DNA of 33,851 bases from Chlamydiota bacterium. GTDB taxonomy: Bacteria > Chlamydiota > Chlamydiia > Chlamydiales > JAAZZY01. This document shows positions 1 to 8,609 of the stretch, in pieces. The stretch spans positions 1-33,851 of the forward strand of contig JAJACU010000024.1 in the NCBI GenBank assembly GCA_022601345.1, written 5' to 3'. A program made the translations under genes and the position numbers. Within the stretch, counting starts at the first letter, position 1; every line of letters begins with the position of its first letter. Under the pieces are notes generated by a model. It had not been told where the DNA came from. It did no database searches and was given only the letters and a program-made list of their open reading frames with translations.

Positions 1-2
1 CA

Positions 3-332
3 TATACAATTGGAGCATTGAGTAAAGATATCCAAGAGCTTGGCCATCTTCAACAACTGGTAAACCAACTTCAGCCTGCCAATGCAGAGCTAGATGAGAA
101 ACTAGCTAATAGCGCAAAGGTCCTCGAACAAGCTGTGAAAGAAAATGGGGATTTAAAGCTTCAACATTTATCAGAATTAGAAGCGATGCAAGAGAAACTA
201 GATAATTGCGCAAATGTCCTCGAACAAGCTGTGAAAGAAAATGGAGCTTTAAAGCTTCAACATTCATCAGAATTAAAGGCGATGCAAGAGAAGCTCGACG
301 CTTTGAAAACTAAAGCTAACACGCAAGGTTAA
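3..332 (+). CDS. C-terminal part of a coiled-coil repeat protein (cut by window edge)
   Basis: The reading frame is open to the left edge, so this is the end of a longer gene; a TTG at 18 is only an internal possible start. The visible ~110 residues are almost entirely helical and charged, rich in Glu, Lys, Leu and Gln, as in a coiled coil. A 32-residue unit beginning EKLANSAKVLEQAVKENG is repeated in tandem: copies start at bases 96 and 192, and a third begins at 288 and diverges after a few residues. The DNA of the copies is nearly identical, so the duplication is recent. The gene ends with TAA at 330 and points toward the minus-strand operon. Function is unknown. Similar repeat coiled-coil proteins occur as secreted proteins in intracellular bacteria, but nothing here proves secretion. 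Confidence 0.6.
   Translation, partial: YTIGALSKDIQELGHLQQLVNQLQPANAELDEKLANSAKVLEQAVKENGDLKLQHLSELEAMQEKLDNCANVLEQAVKENGALKLQHSSELKAMQEKLDALKTKANTQG
96..299 (+). repeat. 96-bp tandem repeat, two full copies plus a partial third
   Basis: Copies begin with GAGAA(A/G)CT at 96, 192 and 288, exactly 96 bp apart, and keep the reading frame (32 codons). The first two are nearly identical over their full length; the third breaks off after about 12 bases, at the gene's 3' end. Confidence 0.85.
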
Positions 333-344
333 CCTAAAAAGCAG

Positions 345-743
345 TTACGGCAGAAATTGTTCCTTATAAGGCTTGTCCTTATAGGGAACATTTTTTTTAC
401 ACAGACATTTACGTTTCTTCGCAACTAAGTTGTATGCCCAGTCAAATAAAAATGAGGGCAAAACATATTTCCAACCCACTAGTTTATATATCCCTCCAAG
501 TTTATACAAAATCTTAAAAACAGCTTTGGACCTGTAAAAAACTCTTTGAAATTGTGTGTTATAATGTTCAATAAAAACAATAGTTTCATTGTCTGAAATA
601 TGCAAAAAATCGCTCATACTTTGAGCTGCCTGACCTTTTAAGTCTGAAAAAATAAAGTTTTTCTTTTTATCTCTTTTAAGGATGAATAAGATGCACCTCT
701 GGCAAAAGTTACAGCTCTCATCAAATAAAATTAAATCTGCCAT
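345..743 (-). CDS. DCC family (DUF393) thiol-disulfide oxidoreductase-like protein
   Basis: The 132-residue protein begins ADLILFDESCNFCQRC, which carries the DxxCxxC signature (Asp8, Cys11, Cys14) that names the DCC/DUF393 family, also known from B. subtilis YuxK. The fold is predicted to be thioredoxin-like with the two cysteines as a redox pair; the physiological substrate is not established. The length (~130 aa) is normal for the family. The C-terminus is very basic (KKRKCLCKKN) and carries two more cysteines. The gene starts one base after the dnaG stop (TAA-T-ATG), so translation is probably coupled, and it is the last gene of the yicC-gmk-metG-dnaG operon. Confidence 0.85.
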   Translation of the reverse strand: MADLILFDESCNFCQRCILFILKRDKKKNFIFSDLKGQAAQSMSDFLHISDNETIVFIEHYNTQFQRVFYRSKAVFKILYKLGGIYKLVGWKYVLPSFLFDWAYNLVAKKRKCLCKKNVPYKDKPYKEQFLP

Positions 744-744
744 A

Positions 745-2544
745 TTACTGTTTTACCTGCGGTCTTTGCTTTTGAATTTCATCAAACTCCTTTGCAAGCT
801 CTAAAGCTTGATCATCAGAGAGCACTCCGGATTGAATTTTCAGTTTAATGGATTCTCTTTTTTTCATCCATTGATGATCTAAAAAGCGTTGCAAGGCACT
901 TACAAAAAGTTTTTTTGCATGCTCTTTGTTGATTTTCTTTTCCATTAAAGAAGCCACCAAACTTTGTGTTTCTTCATCAGGACACTCTATAAGTAAAGAA
1001 AGAGAATCTGGAGCAGACTTTTGAGCAAAACCATCGCATAAAATTTGATAAATGCTTTGGCATTTGCTGTCTTCAAACAGATCTTTAGAAATATTATCCT
1101 GAGCTATTTTAAAAAACTCTTCAGTGGGTAAGTCTCTTTGAAGAAGCCAAATTAAAACCTCTGTTTCTAGATACTGCTGGGTTGGAGCTGAGCTATTTTT
1201 TAAAGACGCAGTAGATGCTGCATAAATATGAGGAGGAGTTATTTCAGATAAACCTAGTGCAGACTCAGGTATTTGCATAATTGAAGCCATTTTTTTAAGA
1301 CTCTCATGCACCATAACAGGATCTTCCCACTCTCTGATATTCTTAGTGATCTTTTCTACGACACGTGCTTTTTGAGCAGGATCTGATAGATCCACACGTT
1401 TTGAAAAGACCCTCATTAAAAATGCGAGATAGCTAATTTTTTGTTTTAAAAGTTCTGCAAATCCTTTTGCCCCATTCTTTTGTAAATATGAATCAGGATC
1501 TGATCCTGCGGGCAAGGGAACAATACAGGTTGTTATCTTTTTCTTTTGAAGCAAATGCCCACTCTTAATAGCGGCGTTGATCCCAGCATCATCCGAATCA
1601 AAAGCAAGGTATGCCTGTTCAACTCCTAACTGTAACAGCTTATCCACATGGTTTTCTGTTAAAGCTGTTCCAAGCGGTGCTATAGTTGCATTTAAACCAT
1701 GCTCTATTAAGCGAAGTGCATCTATCTGTCCTTCTACAAGCAAGGCCTTCTTTCCCTTAGCTAGGCGCATACGACTGTAATTAAGCCCAAACAAGACATT
1801 AGATTTTTTGAACAAGAAAGACTCTTTAGAGTTAATGTACTTTCCTCCAGTGGCCCCCTCTTTAAATACTCTAGCAGAAAAGCCAATAACAGCACCTTGA
1901 GAGCTTCTTATGGGAAAAGTTATGCGATCGTAGAAAAATGTCGAATTATATTGATTAAAGAGGCCTATCTCTTGCAGTTCACTTGCTAGATATTTTTCAT
2001 CTAGTAAAATTTTAGCTAATTTTTTTCCGTCAATTGGAGCAAGACCCACTTCAAATTTTTTTATAAAACTTTGATCAATTCCTCTTTTTTCTAAATACTC
2101 TCTAGCTTCCTTTCCTTCTTGTGATTCTAAAAGTTGCTTATTAAAAAATCGGTTGGCAATGGCTAGAGCATCTAAAAGTTTTTTCTTATTTTGAGTTTGT
2201 GGTGCAGTTTGGTCGTAATCTAACACAACACCATATCTTTGAGCTAAAAATTCTACAGCTTCAGTAAAACTTAAATGCTGATGTTCCATCAAAAAAGCGA
2301 TTGCATCACCATGCGCTTGACAACCAAAACAATGATAAAATGAAGAGCCTGGCTGGACTACAAATGATGGAGTCTTTTCTTCATGAAAGGGGCAATTAGC
2401 TTTATGGTAGGCGCCACTGCGCTTAATTTCCATATAGCTTGAAAGCAAGTCAACTAAGTCAACTTTTTGCCTAAGCTGCTCTAAACTTTCTTTTGTTATT
2501 GAGACCAAACTATGAGACCCTGCTGCCTGATGGTAAATTTTCAA
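745..2544 (-). CDS. dnaG: DNA primase DnaG
   Basis: DnaG makes the RNA primers for chromosome replication at the fork, working with the replicative helicase. Numbering from the ATG at 2544, a CHC2 zinc ribbon is visible (Cys51, His54, Cys72, Cys75 in CPFHEEKTPSF and YHCFGCQAHGDA). A TOPRIM catalytic domain follows, with LLVEGQIDALRL (Glu271) and AFDSDDAG (Asp316, Asp318). A helical C-terminal region of about 170 residues is in the position of the helicase-binding domain. The total of 599 aa is typical. The ATG at 2544 lies 35 bp inside metG and adds residues not expected by homology; a TTG at 2508, two bases after the metG stop with an AGGG about 11 bases upstream, would give a start closer to the family (LVSITKESLEQLRQ). 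I give the longer form, but the TTG start is credible. Confidence 0.95.
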   Translation of the reverse strand: MKIYHQAAGSHSLVSITKESLEQLRQKVDLVDLLSSYMEIKRSGAYHKANCPFHEEKTPSFVVQPGSSFYHCFGCQAHGDAIAFLMEHQHLSFTEAVEFLAQRYGVVLDYDQTAPQTQNKKKLLDALAIANRFFNKQLLESQEGKEAREYLEKRGIDQSFIKKFEVGLAPIDGKKLAKILLDEKYLASELQEIGLFNQYNSTFFYDRITFPIRSSQGAVIGFSARVFKEGATGGKYINSKESFLFKKSNVLFGLNYSRMRLAKGKKALLVEGQIDALRLIEHGLNATIAPLGTALTENHVDKLLQLGVEQAYLAFDSDDAGINAAIKSGHLLQKKKITTCIVPLPAGSDPDSYLQKNGAKGFAELLKQKISYLAFLMRVFSKRVDLSDPAQKARVVEKITKNIREWEDPVMVHESLKKMASIMQIPESALGLSEITPPHIYAASTASLKNSSAPTQQYLETEVLIWLLQRDLPTEEFFKIAQDNISKDLFEDSKCQSIYQILCDGFAQKSAPDSLSLLIECPDEETQSLVASLMEKKINKEHAKKLFVSALQRFLDHQWMKKRESIKLKIQSGVLSDDQALELAKEFDEIQKQRPQVKQ

Positions 2545-4513
2545 TCAAAGGCATTTCTAGCATCTTGCCATCTGAGGCCGCAAGAATCATACCTTGACTT
2601 TCTATACCCATGATTTTAGCAGGCTTTAGATTTGCGACAAGAATAACTTTCTTTCCAAGTAAATCTTCAGGGTTATAGTGCTCTTTTATTCCAGACACAA
2701 CCACACGCCTTTCACCTCCCACATCAAGCTCAATGCGAAGTAACTTTTGACTTTTGGGCAACTGTTCAGCTTGAAGCACCTCGGCTACTCTTAGATCAAC
2801 TTTTGAAAAACTGTCAAAATCTATCATTGAATCATCGTCCTTGGATTGTGAGCACTTGAGTTTGTCCAACTCTTTTTGAACTTGTTTGTCTTCTATCTTC
2901 TGAAATAAAATCTCAGGTTTATTAATTGGGCTTCCTGCATTTAAAGGCATCTTTAACCGCTCATCAAAACTAGCAGAGGTTAAGTGATCATCAAAGCCAA
3001 TCATGTTCCAGATTTTATTGGCAGCTTTAGGTATAATTGCATAAGCAGCAACAGACAAGGCTTTAATGCCTACTAAACAGTGAGCGAGAACTGCTTTCAT
3101 GCGTTCAACATCTTCTTTTGCAAGTTGCCAAGGCTTTAACTCATCAAAATAAACATTGCAACACGTTGCCAACTCCATAATCAACTGAGTTGACTTTCTA
3201 AGGTGGAAACTAAAGTGCGCCTCTTTGATTTTGTCTGTTAAAACTTGGATGTCTTCTAAAAACTTTTTATCTCGCACGGTTGAATCTTTCAACTCTGGGA
3301 TTTTACCTTCGGCCCTCTGTGCAATAAACACTAGAGTTCGATTTATGAAGTTGCCAAACTTGCCCACCAACTCTGCATTGTTGCGGGATTGAAAATCTTT
3401 CCAAGAAAACTCTGAATCATCTTGCTCGGGAGCATTAGCAGCAAGGCAATATCTAATTTGGTCCGAACTATAGCTCTTAAAAAAATCATCCAGCTCTATA
3501 AACCAACCCTCTGACTTGCTAAATTTTTTTCCTTCGTAATGAAAAAAAGCATTAGCGGGAAGTTCATCCACTTGCTTATAGGCTCTCTTTTGCCCCATGA
3601 CCATAGCTGGAAAAAATACTGAGTGAAATGGAATGTTATCCTTACCAACAAATTGAACATATTTTGTTTTAGGATCGAGCCAAAATTTCTCCCAGGCATT
3701 GGGATCATTATTTTTTTCAGCCCAGTCTTTTGCAGCCGAAATATACCCAATTGGTGCATCAAACCATACATAGAAGACCTTACCTTCTTCATTGGGAACG
3801 GGTATTCCCCAATTTAAATCGCGAGTAATACAACGAGGCCTAGCATCTTCTACATATTGCTTGGCCATATTCAGAACCTGAGGTTTCCACTTTTTTTGCG
3901 AAAGCCACTCTTTGAGTTGTTCTTTAAATAAGTCAAGTTTGAGAAAAAAATGCTCGGTTTCTTTGAGCGTTAAAGAGGACTTTGTGAGCTTAGATTTGGG
4001 CTCAATGAGTTCATTAGCTTCAAAACTTGCTCCACATTTGGGGCATTCATCACCTCTTGCTTCTTGGTATTTACATTTAGGGCAAATCCCTTGAACATAT
4101 CTATCTGCTAAAAATTTTTTATCTTTTTCACTATAAAGCTGCTTAGTGACTACTTTTTCAACATAGCTTTGTGAAGCTAGATCTTGAAAAAATTCGACAA
4201 CAGCTTCTTTGTGTCTTGGCCATGTAGTCCTAGAAAAGTGATCAAATGAAAAATCAAATCTTTCAAAGTCTTTTATTGCTTCTTTATAGTAATGATCTAC
4301 ATGAGCCTGCGGTGATTGCTTTTCTTTTTCAGCGCTAAGAGTAATTGCAGCACCGTATTCATCAAGCCCCGACAAGAACAAAACCTCATGCCCGGTAAAG
4401 CGCATGAACCGCGCATAACATTCGGCAGGCAGATATGACCCAGCCATATGTCCAAAGTGAAGCGGCCCATTTCCATAAAGCAGTGCAGAGGTAATTAAAA
4501 TCTTTTCATTCAT
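2510..4513 (-). CDS. metG: Methionyl-tRNA synthetase
   Basis: The enzyme charges tRNA-Met with methionine using ATP in the cytoplasm. The class I signature HIGH is present as HFGH (residues 19-22), and the KMSKS loop as KFSKSEG near residue 335. A metal-binding knuckle with two CxxC pairs (CPKC and, 12 residues on, CPKC) lies near residues 143-160. The last ~105 residues (from DFDSFSKVDLRVAEVL) form the EMAP/Trbp111-type tRNA-binding OB domain, so this is the long dimeric form at 667 aa. The gene lies between the omega-like gene and dnaG. Placement of metG downstream of gmk and a small gene matches C. trachomatis CT030-CT032. Confidence 0.97.
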   Translation of the reverse strand: MNEKILITSALLYGNGPLHFGHMAGSYLPAECYARFMRFTGHEVLFLSGLDEYGAAITLSAEKEKQSPQAHVDHYYKEAIKDFERFDFSFDHFSRTTWPRHKEAVVEFFQDLASQSYVEKVVTKQLYSEKDKKFLADRYVQGICPKCKYQEARGDECPKCGASFEANELIEPKSKLTKSSLTLKETEHFFLKLDLFKEQLKEWLSQKKWKPQVLNMAKQYVEDARPRCITRDLNWGIPVPNEEGKVFYVWFDAPIGYISAAKDWAEKNNDPNAWEKFWLDPKTKYVQFVGKDNIPFHSVFFPAMVMGQKRAYKQVDELPANAFFHYEGKKFSKSEGWFIELDDFFKSYSSDQIRYCLAANAPEQDDSEFSWKDFQSRNNAELVGKFGNFINRTLVFIAQRAEGKIPELKDSTVRDKKFLEDIQVLTDKIKEAHFSFHLRKSTQLIMELATCCNVYFDELKPWQLAKEDVERMKAVLAHCLVGIKALSVAAYAIIPKAANKIWNMIGFDDHLTSASFDERLKMPLNAGSPINKPEILFQKIEDKQVQKELDKLKCSQSKDDDSMIDFDSFSKVDLRVAEVLQAEQLPKSQKLLRIELDVGGERRVVVSGIKEHYNPEDLLGKKVILVANLKPAKIMGIESQGMILAASDGKMLEMPLIENLPSGSRVS

Positions 4514-4518
4514 AAAGC

Positions 4519-4788
4519 TTATTGCTGAGAATCAGAAGTTTCATTATCAACTGCAATTTGCCCATTTTCTTCAGCTTCGAGCATTTCCGCGCTCTGTTTT
4601 TCACTCTCATGGTCTTTCAGAATTTTTTTAAGAATCTGTGAAGCTACATTTCTGTTAGTTCCATCTTTAAGTTCACGTCCAGAACCAACAACTTGATGAG
4701 CAATATTAATTGCTGAACTAACAAGCTCAAATGGATTACTAAATAGTTTCGTTAATTTTTCATTTGTTAAATCAGGTTTTTTGATCAT
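4519..4788 (-). CDS. rpoZ: RNA polymerase omega subunit-like protein
   Basis: This 89-aa protein has the pattern NPFELVSSAINIAHQVVGSG followed by NRNVASQILKKI. That resembles the omega-subunit core (N-R-F/Y-D-L-V...A..RA.Q... then T-x-I-A-L-R-E-I). The acidic tail is also omega-like. Its position directly downstream of gmk supports this, since gmk-rpoZ is a classic gene pair, and it occupies the place of the small uncharacterised CT031 in C. trachomatis. A strong Shine-Dalgarno sequence (GGAGG, 4-5 bases before the ATG at 4788) confirms the start. Omega helps assemble and stabilise the beta-prime subunit of RNA polymerase. Sequence similarity by eye is modest, so the call rests partly on context. 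Confidence 0.65.
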   Translation of the reverse strand: MIKKPDLTNEKLTKLFSNPFELVSSAINIAHQVVGSGRELKDGTNRNVASQILKKILKDHESEKQSAEMLEAEENGQIAVDNETSDSQQ

Positions 4789-4801
4789 TCTTCCTCCGAA
4801 G

Positions 4802-5383
4802 CTATTTTTTTAATTTGTATTTTTCAGCAATAAATATGCTCTTCAATACATTGTATGTTTTTTCAAGATTACAATTTATAATGTTATAATCGTAGTGAGG
4901 GGCTTGCTGCAGTTCTTTTTGAGCCCAAGAAAGTCTAAGTTCAATATCGTCGTGAGAATCTGTTTTGCGCTCTCTAAGTCTTTTTTCTAACTCTTCGATT
5001 GATGGAGGTCCCATAAAAATATAAACCCCCTTAAAGAAAGGCTTAATCTCAAGAGCTCCTTGAGTATCAATAACCAAAACAGCATCAAGACCTTGATCTA
5101 ATAACCTTCCCACACTAGCTTTATCTGTGCCATAAAAATTTCCAAAAACTTCAGCATACTCTACAAAATCACCTCGATTAATTTTATGCTCAAATTCTTG
5201 AAAGCTTACAAAATGGTAATCTTTACCCTCTTGCTCGCCCCCTCTTTGCTTGCGAGTTGTATAGGAAATACTACGTACAATACCTGGAAACTCTGCTGTT
5301 AATCTCTCTACAAGAGTTGTCTTGCCCGTCCCAGCTGGAGCACTCAGGATAAAAGCCTGCCCCTTTTTTGAGTTATTCAACAT
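4802..5383 (-). CDS. gmk: Guanylate kinase
   Basis: Guanylate kinase phosphorylates GMP to GDP with ATP, an essential step in guanine nucleotide supply. The P-loop APAGTGKTTL lies at residues 15-24. The GMP-binding region follows, with SYTTRKQRGGEQEGKDYHFV, the family's S-x-T-R-x-x-R-x-G-E-x-x-G-x-D-Y pattern. The C-terminal part is also recognisable (YNIINCNLEKTYNVLKSI). Length 193 aa is typical. The start overlaps the end of yicC by 11 bp, so the two are probably translationally coupled, and the rpoZ-like gene follows after 13 bp. Confidence 0.97.
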   Translation of the reverse strand: MLNNSKKGQAFILSAPAGTGKTTLVERLTAEFPGIVRSISYTTRKQRGGEQEGKDYHFVSFQEFEHKINRGDFVEYAEVFGNFYGTDKASVGRLLDQGLDAVLVIDTQGALEIKPFFKGVYIFMGPPSIEELEKRLRERKTDSHDDIELRLSWAQKELQQAPHYDYNIINCNLEKTYNVLKSIFIAEKYKLKK

Positions 5384-6263
5384 TTTGCACCTGCTCTCTT
5401 ATTTTCTCACATTCGCTCTTAGCTTGAATGACAAGGTGTGATGTTTTGCTATCAGAGCACTTTGAACCAATGGTGTTCCACTCTCGATTTAGTTCTTGAG
5501 TGATAAAGTCCAAAGTTTTACCCACGTTTTGATTTTCATTATTTAAAACTTTTTCAAAAAGTTCTAGATGCGATTGTATACGAGTAAACTCTTCGGTAAT
5601 ATCACTTTTGTCTGCTAAAATTGCAATTTCCTTAAGAAGTCTTTCGTCAACAGCCAGCTCTTGATCAAGAAGCTCTCCAATACGCGCTTTCAACTTATTT
5701 TGTCTTTCAACAGCTGCACCTGATGCGTTTTCTTCGACTTCCTTAAGAAGTTTTTCTAAATTTCTAATGCGAGATGTGAAATCTTTTTTCAAGAACTCTC
5801 CTTCTTGAGCGCGCATTGTAACAAGCAAGTTTAATGTTTCATCAACAAGCTGCATAATCTCATTTTTTGCAGAAGTTACAAAAGAATTTTTTAGCTCTGC
5901 TTGTAAAAGACTTGAATCTCTACACAAGAGCTTTGTAAGCCCTAAGTGAGATTGTTCTATACCTAAATCAGAGCTAATTACGTCCCAACCCTTTTTAATT
6001 TCTCGAGCAAGTGATAAATTTGGGGAAAGTGAAAAAACTTCTTCTTGCCCATTTAGAGTAAAAGTTAAATAGAGATTGACCTTCCCTCTAAAAACTTTCT
6101 TCTGCACCTTTTTTTTGATTTCCGGGTCAAACGACAAAAATTCTTTGGGTAAAGATGAGTTTACTTCTAGGTGTCGTCTGTTAACCGATTGCACCTCAAG
6201 AGAAAGGATTCCCCAACTTGTTGTGAGGCTACTGCGACCGTGTGCTGTCATGCTATTAATCAT
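5373..6263 (-). CDS. yicC: YicC/YloC family endoribonuclease-like protein
   Basis: The N-terminus MINSMTAHGRSS matches the M-x-S-M-T-G-F/Y-G-R opening of the YicC family, and LEVQSVNRRHLEV fits the R-S-V-N-x-R-x-L-E pattern. The C-terminal DUF1732 domain ends with LDFITQELNREWNTIGSK, typical of the family, and total length 296 aa is normal. E. coli YicC has been reported to act as a ribonuclease affecting small RNA turnover; that role here is by homology only. In many bacteria yicC lies directly before gmk, as here. No Shine-Dalgarno sequence is evident before the first ATG; a second in-frame ATG four codons on is a less likely start. Confidence 0.93.
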   Translation of the reverse strand: MINSMTAHGRSSLTTSWGILSLEVQSVNRRHLEVNSSLPKEFLSFDPEIKKKVQKKVFRGKVNLYLTFTLNGQEEVFSLSPNLSLAREIKKGWDVISSDLGIEQSHLGLTKLLCRDSSLLQAELKNSFVTSAKNEIMQLVDETLNLLVTMRAQEGEFLKKDFTSRIRNLEKLLKEVEENASGAAVERQNKLKARIGELLDQELAVDERLLKEIAILADKSDITEEFTRIQSHLELFEKVLNNENQNVGKTLDFITQELNREWNTIGSKCSDSKTSHLVIQAKSECEKIREQVQNVE

Positions 6264-6328
6264 AAAAAGGATAACTAATTTTTGAAGAAAATTTTAGCAT
6301 ATACTCTCTTTGACAGCAAGCATTGCCT

Positions 6329-6691
6329 CTATTCAATTTTTGTTTTAAATCCTTTAAAGTGGTTACACAATACGGAAACAAAGCTCACTATAATTGTTGG
6401 AGCAATAATAGTGCCAAAACCAATTATATTAACTCCAAGCCATGAGAACACACCCGCGTACACTAAAATATATAGAAATAAGTTTAGTATAACTGCCATA
6501 ATGCTTACGAGTGTCCAAGACCCTTTCCAGTTATTAAGTATGATTAAAGACCGGATAAGTGCGTTTAATCCACCAAAAATAAGAGCCAAAAAAAATTCAT
6601 ACCATTGCTCTTCCACGAGAATGCCCGGGGTCACCTTTCCTGCAAACATCACAGCAACAAAAACGATTCCAAGCCTAGCCATATAGTTCAC
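6329..6691 (-). CDS. COG1950/YvlD-like four-helix membrane protein (phage-holin family fold)
   Basis: The 120-aa protein has about four hydrophobic segments (near residues 4-20, 30-48, 58-80 and 85-106). It follows the order seen in YvlD/COG1950 proteins, which are annotated as phage holin family IV: a short N-terminal helix, then G-G-L-N-A-L-I-R-x-L-I-I-L at the end of helix 2. The start is a GTG at 6691, fixed by a strong AGGAGGT five bases upstream; an ATG three codons in is too far from that site. Function is not established for the family. Despite the name, an isolated chromosomal gene of this kind need not be phage-derived. It lies 65 bp upstream of yicC on the same strand and may be co-transcribed. 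Confidence 0.7.
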   Translation of the reverse strand: MNYMARLGIVFVAVMFAGKVTPGILVEEQWYEFFLALIFGGLNALIRSLIILNNWKGSWTLVSIMAVILNLFLYILVYAGVFSWLGVNIIGFGTIIAPTIIVSFVSVLCNHFKGFKTKIE

Positions 6692-6783
6692 AGCGACCTC
6701 CTAAATTAAAAAATCTTTTTAACTTTTTGATCATATTTTCACAAGAACTAATCCTTGTCTAAAAGTTAGTACATATTTTAACA

Positions 6784-6792
6784 TGCTATAAT
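6784..6792 (+). promoter_or_regulatory. Extended -10 promoter element for the PP2C-like gene
   Basis: The sequence TGCTATAAT is a perfect TATAAT hexamer preceded by the TGn extension, 22 bases before the ATG at 6815. The 15-17 base position upstream has no good -35 box (TTAGTA at best), which is acceptable for extended -10 promoters. The predicted transcript would have a 5' leader of only about 16 bases. Confidence 0.5.
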
Positions 6793-6814
6793 TATTGAAA
6801 AACAGAATTTCCAG

Positions 6815-8311
6815 ATGCCATCAATTAACCCATTTTCGCGCTTCTCAGACCCTTATATATCTCCAGAGACATTCATCACTCCTTCCCCAATTTCAAGCCC
6901 TGAAGAAATTCAAGCCCCTTCTGCTTCAGAAATTGGTGTAGGAAATATAACGACACCAACACCTCCAATTATTGTTAAGACTATTTCTGACCTACCTGAT
7001 GAATCCATTATTGTTTACCGCGGAACGCCAACGGGTTTTGCTCGTGGACCTAATGTCGCGATACCCTTTTTAAATTTTGATATAAACAACAGCACAAGCA
7101 ACTCTAAAATTTTTGCTACATGCACTTCGACTTACCCAGAAGCTCAACCCTACAACCCAATTGCCGATAGATATGAAGTTAGACTTTTCCGCGATGGCTG
7201 GATTTTAACTTTGGCAGATGGCTGTGGCCTTAAGCCATCTAGCCGCCTAGCTCCTGCAGCAGCGATGAAAGGCTTTTGGGAACACTTAACAGAAAGACTG
7301 CGCAATGACCAAGAAGGATTCAAAGTTCAAAAACTTGCACAATACCTTTATGAGGCTATTGAAGCTGGTCACTTTAATATCTATTGGGATGCTTTTCTCA
7401 GGAACCATGAAGAAGGCTACTCTGCATATAAAAACCAAGTTATCTCTAATTTGAGAGAGATTCAGGCCAACTCACAACAATTAAGCGCTGAACAACTAGA
7501 GCGCCATCAAGGTGATATTACATCTGAGCTCAATTCAATGATCAGTGCATTAAAAGGTGATTCTTCATCTCAACGCAAACTTGTAAACAGCCATTTAGAG
7601 AATCGTTTCTATGAAAACTATGCAGGAGCCACAACTTTCATGTGCTCAGCTTTAATAAAAAGTGGTGCTAGCAGTGAAACACCTTTCTATTTATTGAGTG
7701 TTAGCCTCGGCGATTGCAAAGGGTTTTTATTTAAAAATGGGGTTATTACTGAAGTCACAAGTGACACCAGGGAAGATCTTTCCAATGCAAGAGATCCAGG
7801 TGGAAAGATTGGGCTTTGCACACCGCTTCCCCTATTAGTAGACAATAGAAATCTACAATATTCATTAACTCCCTGTTCTCATGGAGACATTTTGTTTTTT
7901 ATGACAGATGGTGTTGTGGATAACTTAGATCCAGAGCGTTTAGGTCTACTGCCTAATGCTAAAGAATCTCCAGAGTCTATTTTAACTAAAATCAGAGAAT
8001 CAGCTTCACTTGATCAAGATGAGTTCGACGCTCTTTTAGATAACCTTCAAATTAACGCTCAGTCATGGAAGCTCGTCGCTCTTGAACAAGCTAACCAAGC
8101 AAAAGCATTATTTGGTAGAAAACTACTAGAAAAAATAATTAATAGTGCTGGAGATGCATCTATTGCTAATGAAAAAATTGTACAATATTGTAAAAATATA
8201 ACTAGCGATTATCGCGATGAAAAGCCGCATTTTTCCAACTTATTTGAACAAAGTCACTCTCCTATTGGCAAGCCTGATCATACAACATGCCTAACTATTG
8301 AAGTCCAATAA
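6815..8311 (+). CDS. PP2C/PPM-type protein phosphatase-like protein with large insertion
   Basis: Several motifs of the metal-dependent PPM phosphatase fold are visible in order. LTLADGCG (residues 132-138) fits the D-G-x-G metal motif, GATTF (271-275) fits G-[AS]-T, SLGDCKGFLF (298-306) fits G-D-S-R/C and MTDGVVDNL (363-371) fits the D-G-[LVF]-x-D motif. GKPDHTT (485-491) sits where D-[ND]-x-T normally binds metal, so the second metal residue appears as His. About 110 extra residues, largely helical, separate the DGxG and GAT motifs. The first ~60 residues are rich in Pro, Ser and Thr and probably disordered. There is no signal peptide or membrane segment. It opens the plus-strand block between yicC and rnhB. 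A secreted, host-directed phosphatase is a plausible role, but a cytoplasmic regulator is equally possible. Confidence 0.75.
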   Translation: MPSINPFSRFSDPYISPETFITPSPISSPEEIQAPSASEIGVGNITTPTPPIIVKTISDLPDESIIVYRGTPTGFARGPNVAIPFLNFDINNSTSNSKIFATCTSTYPEAQPYNPIADRYEVRLFRDGWILTLADGCGLKPSSRLAPAAAMKGFWEHLTERLRNDQEGFKVQKLAQYLYEAIEAGHFNIYWDAFLRNHEEGYSAYKNQVISNLREIQANSQQLSAEQLERHQGDITSELNSMISALKGDSSSQRKLVNSHLENRFYENYAGATTFMCSALIKSGASSETPFYLLSVSLGDCKGFLFKNGVITEVTSDTREDLSNARDPGGKIGLCTPLPLLVDNRNLQYSLTPCSHGDILFFMTDGVVDNLDPERLGLLPNAKESPESILTKIRESASLDQDEFDALLDNLQINAQSWKLVALEQANQAKALFGRKLLEKIINSAGDASIANEKIVQYCKNITSDYRDEKPHFSNLFEQSHSPIGKPDHTTCLTIEVQ

Positions 8312-8325
8312 GGGTTATTAATCTA

Positions 8326-8380
8326 AAAGAAGTCAATGCCTTGGTCACAGAGGAAAATTTATAACGTCCTTGACTTCTTT
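8326..8380. repeat. Inverted repeat, 11-bp arms and 33-base loop
   Basis: AAAGAAGTCAA at 8326-8336 is the exact reverse complement of TTGACTTCTTT at 8370-8380. It lies 15 bases after the PP2C-like stop. The loop is too long and the following T-run too weak for a standard intrinsic terminator, but a role in ending that transcript or stabilising its 3' end is possible. Confidence 0.5.
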
Positions 8381-8609
8381 GATATAGTTTTGCTCCTTGA
8401 TTAAGAGTCATTTAACCAAACCTTCATTAACCCTGATAAAAATCCAAATACTAATACTTTTGCAAAAACCTAAAATTCAATAAATTTATTTGCAAACTGT
8501 TTGGATCAGAAACTGTGTTTACACAATACAACAACTCAAACTATCCTTTATAATTTCTTAATAAAAAGGGCGTATACTCCTGCCTATAATTTAAACTTAG
8601 AGGAAAATC

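Noticed and set aside
6282-6686. Plus-strand open frame of 134 codons opposite the COG1950-like gene
   Set aside because: The minus-strand frame has a strong AGGAGGT and a recognisable membrane family; the plus-strand frame has no motif or ribosome binding site.
6329-6691. Evidence of a prophage from the holin-family protein
   Set aside because: COG1950 proteins are widespread chromosomal genes, and no endolysin, capsid, integrase or other phage gene is nearby; xerD at 29260 is a housekeeping recombinase.
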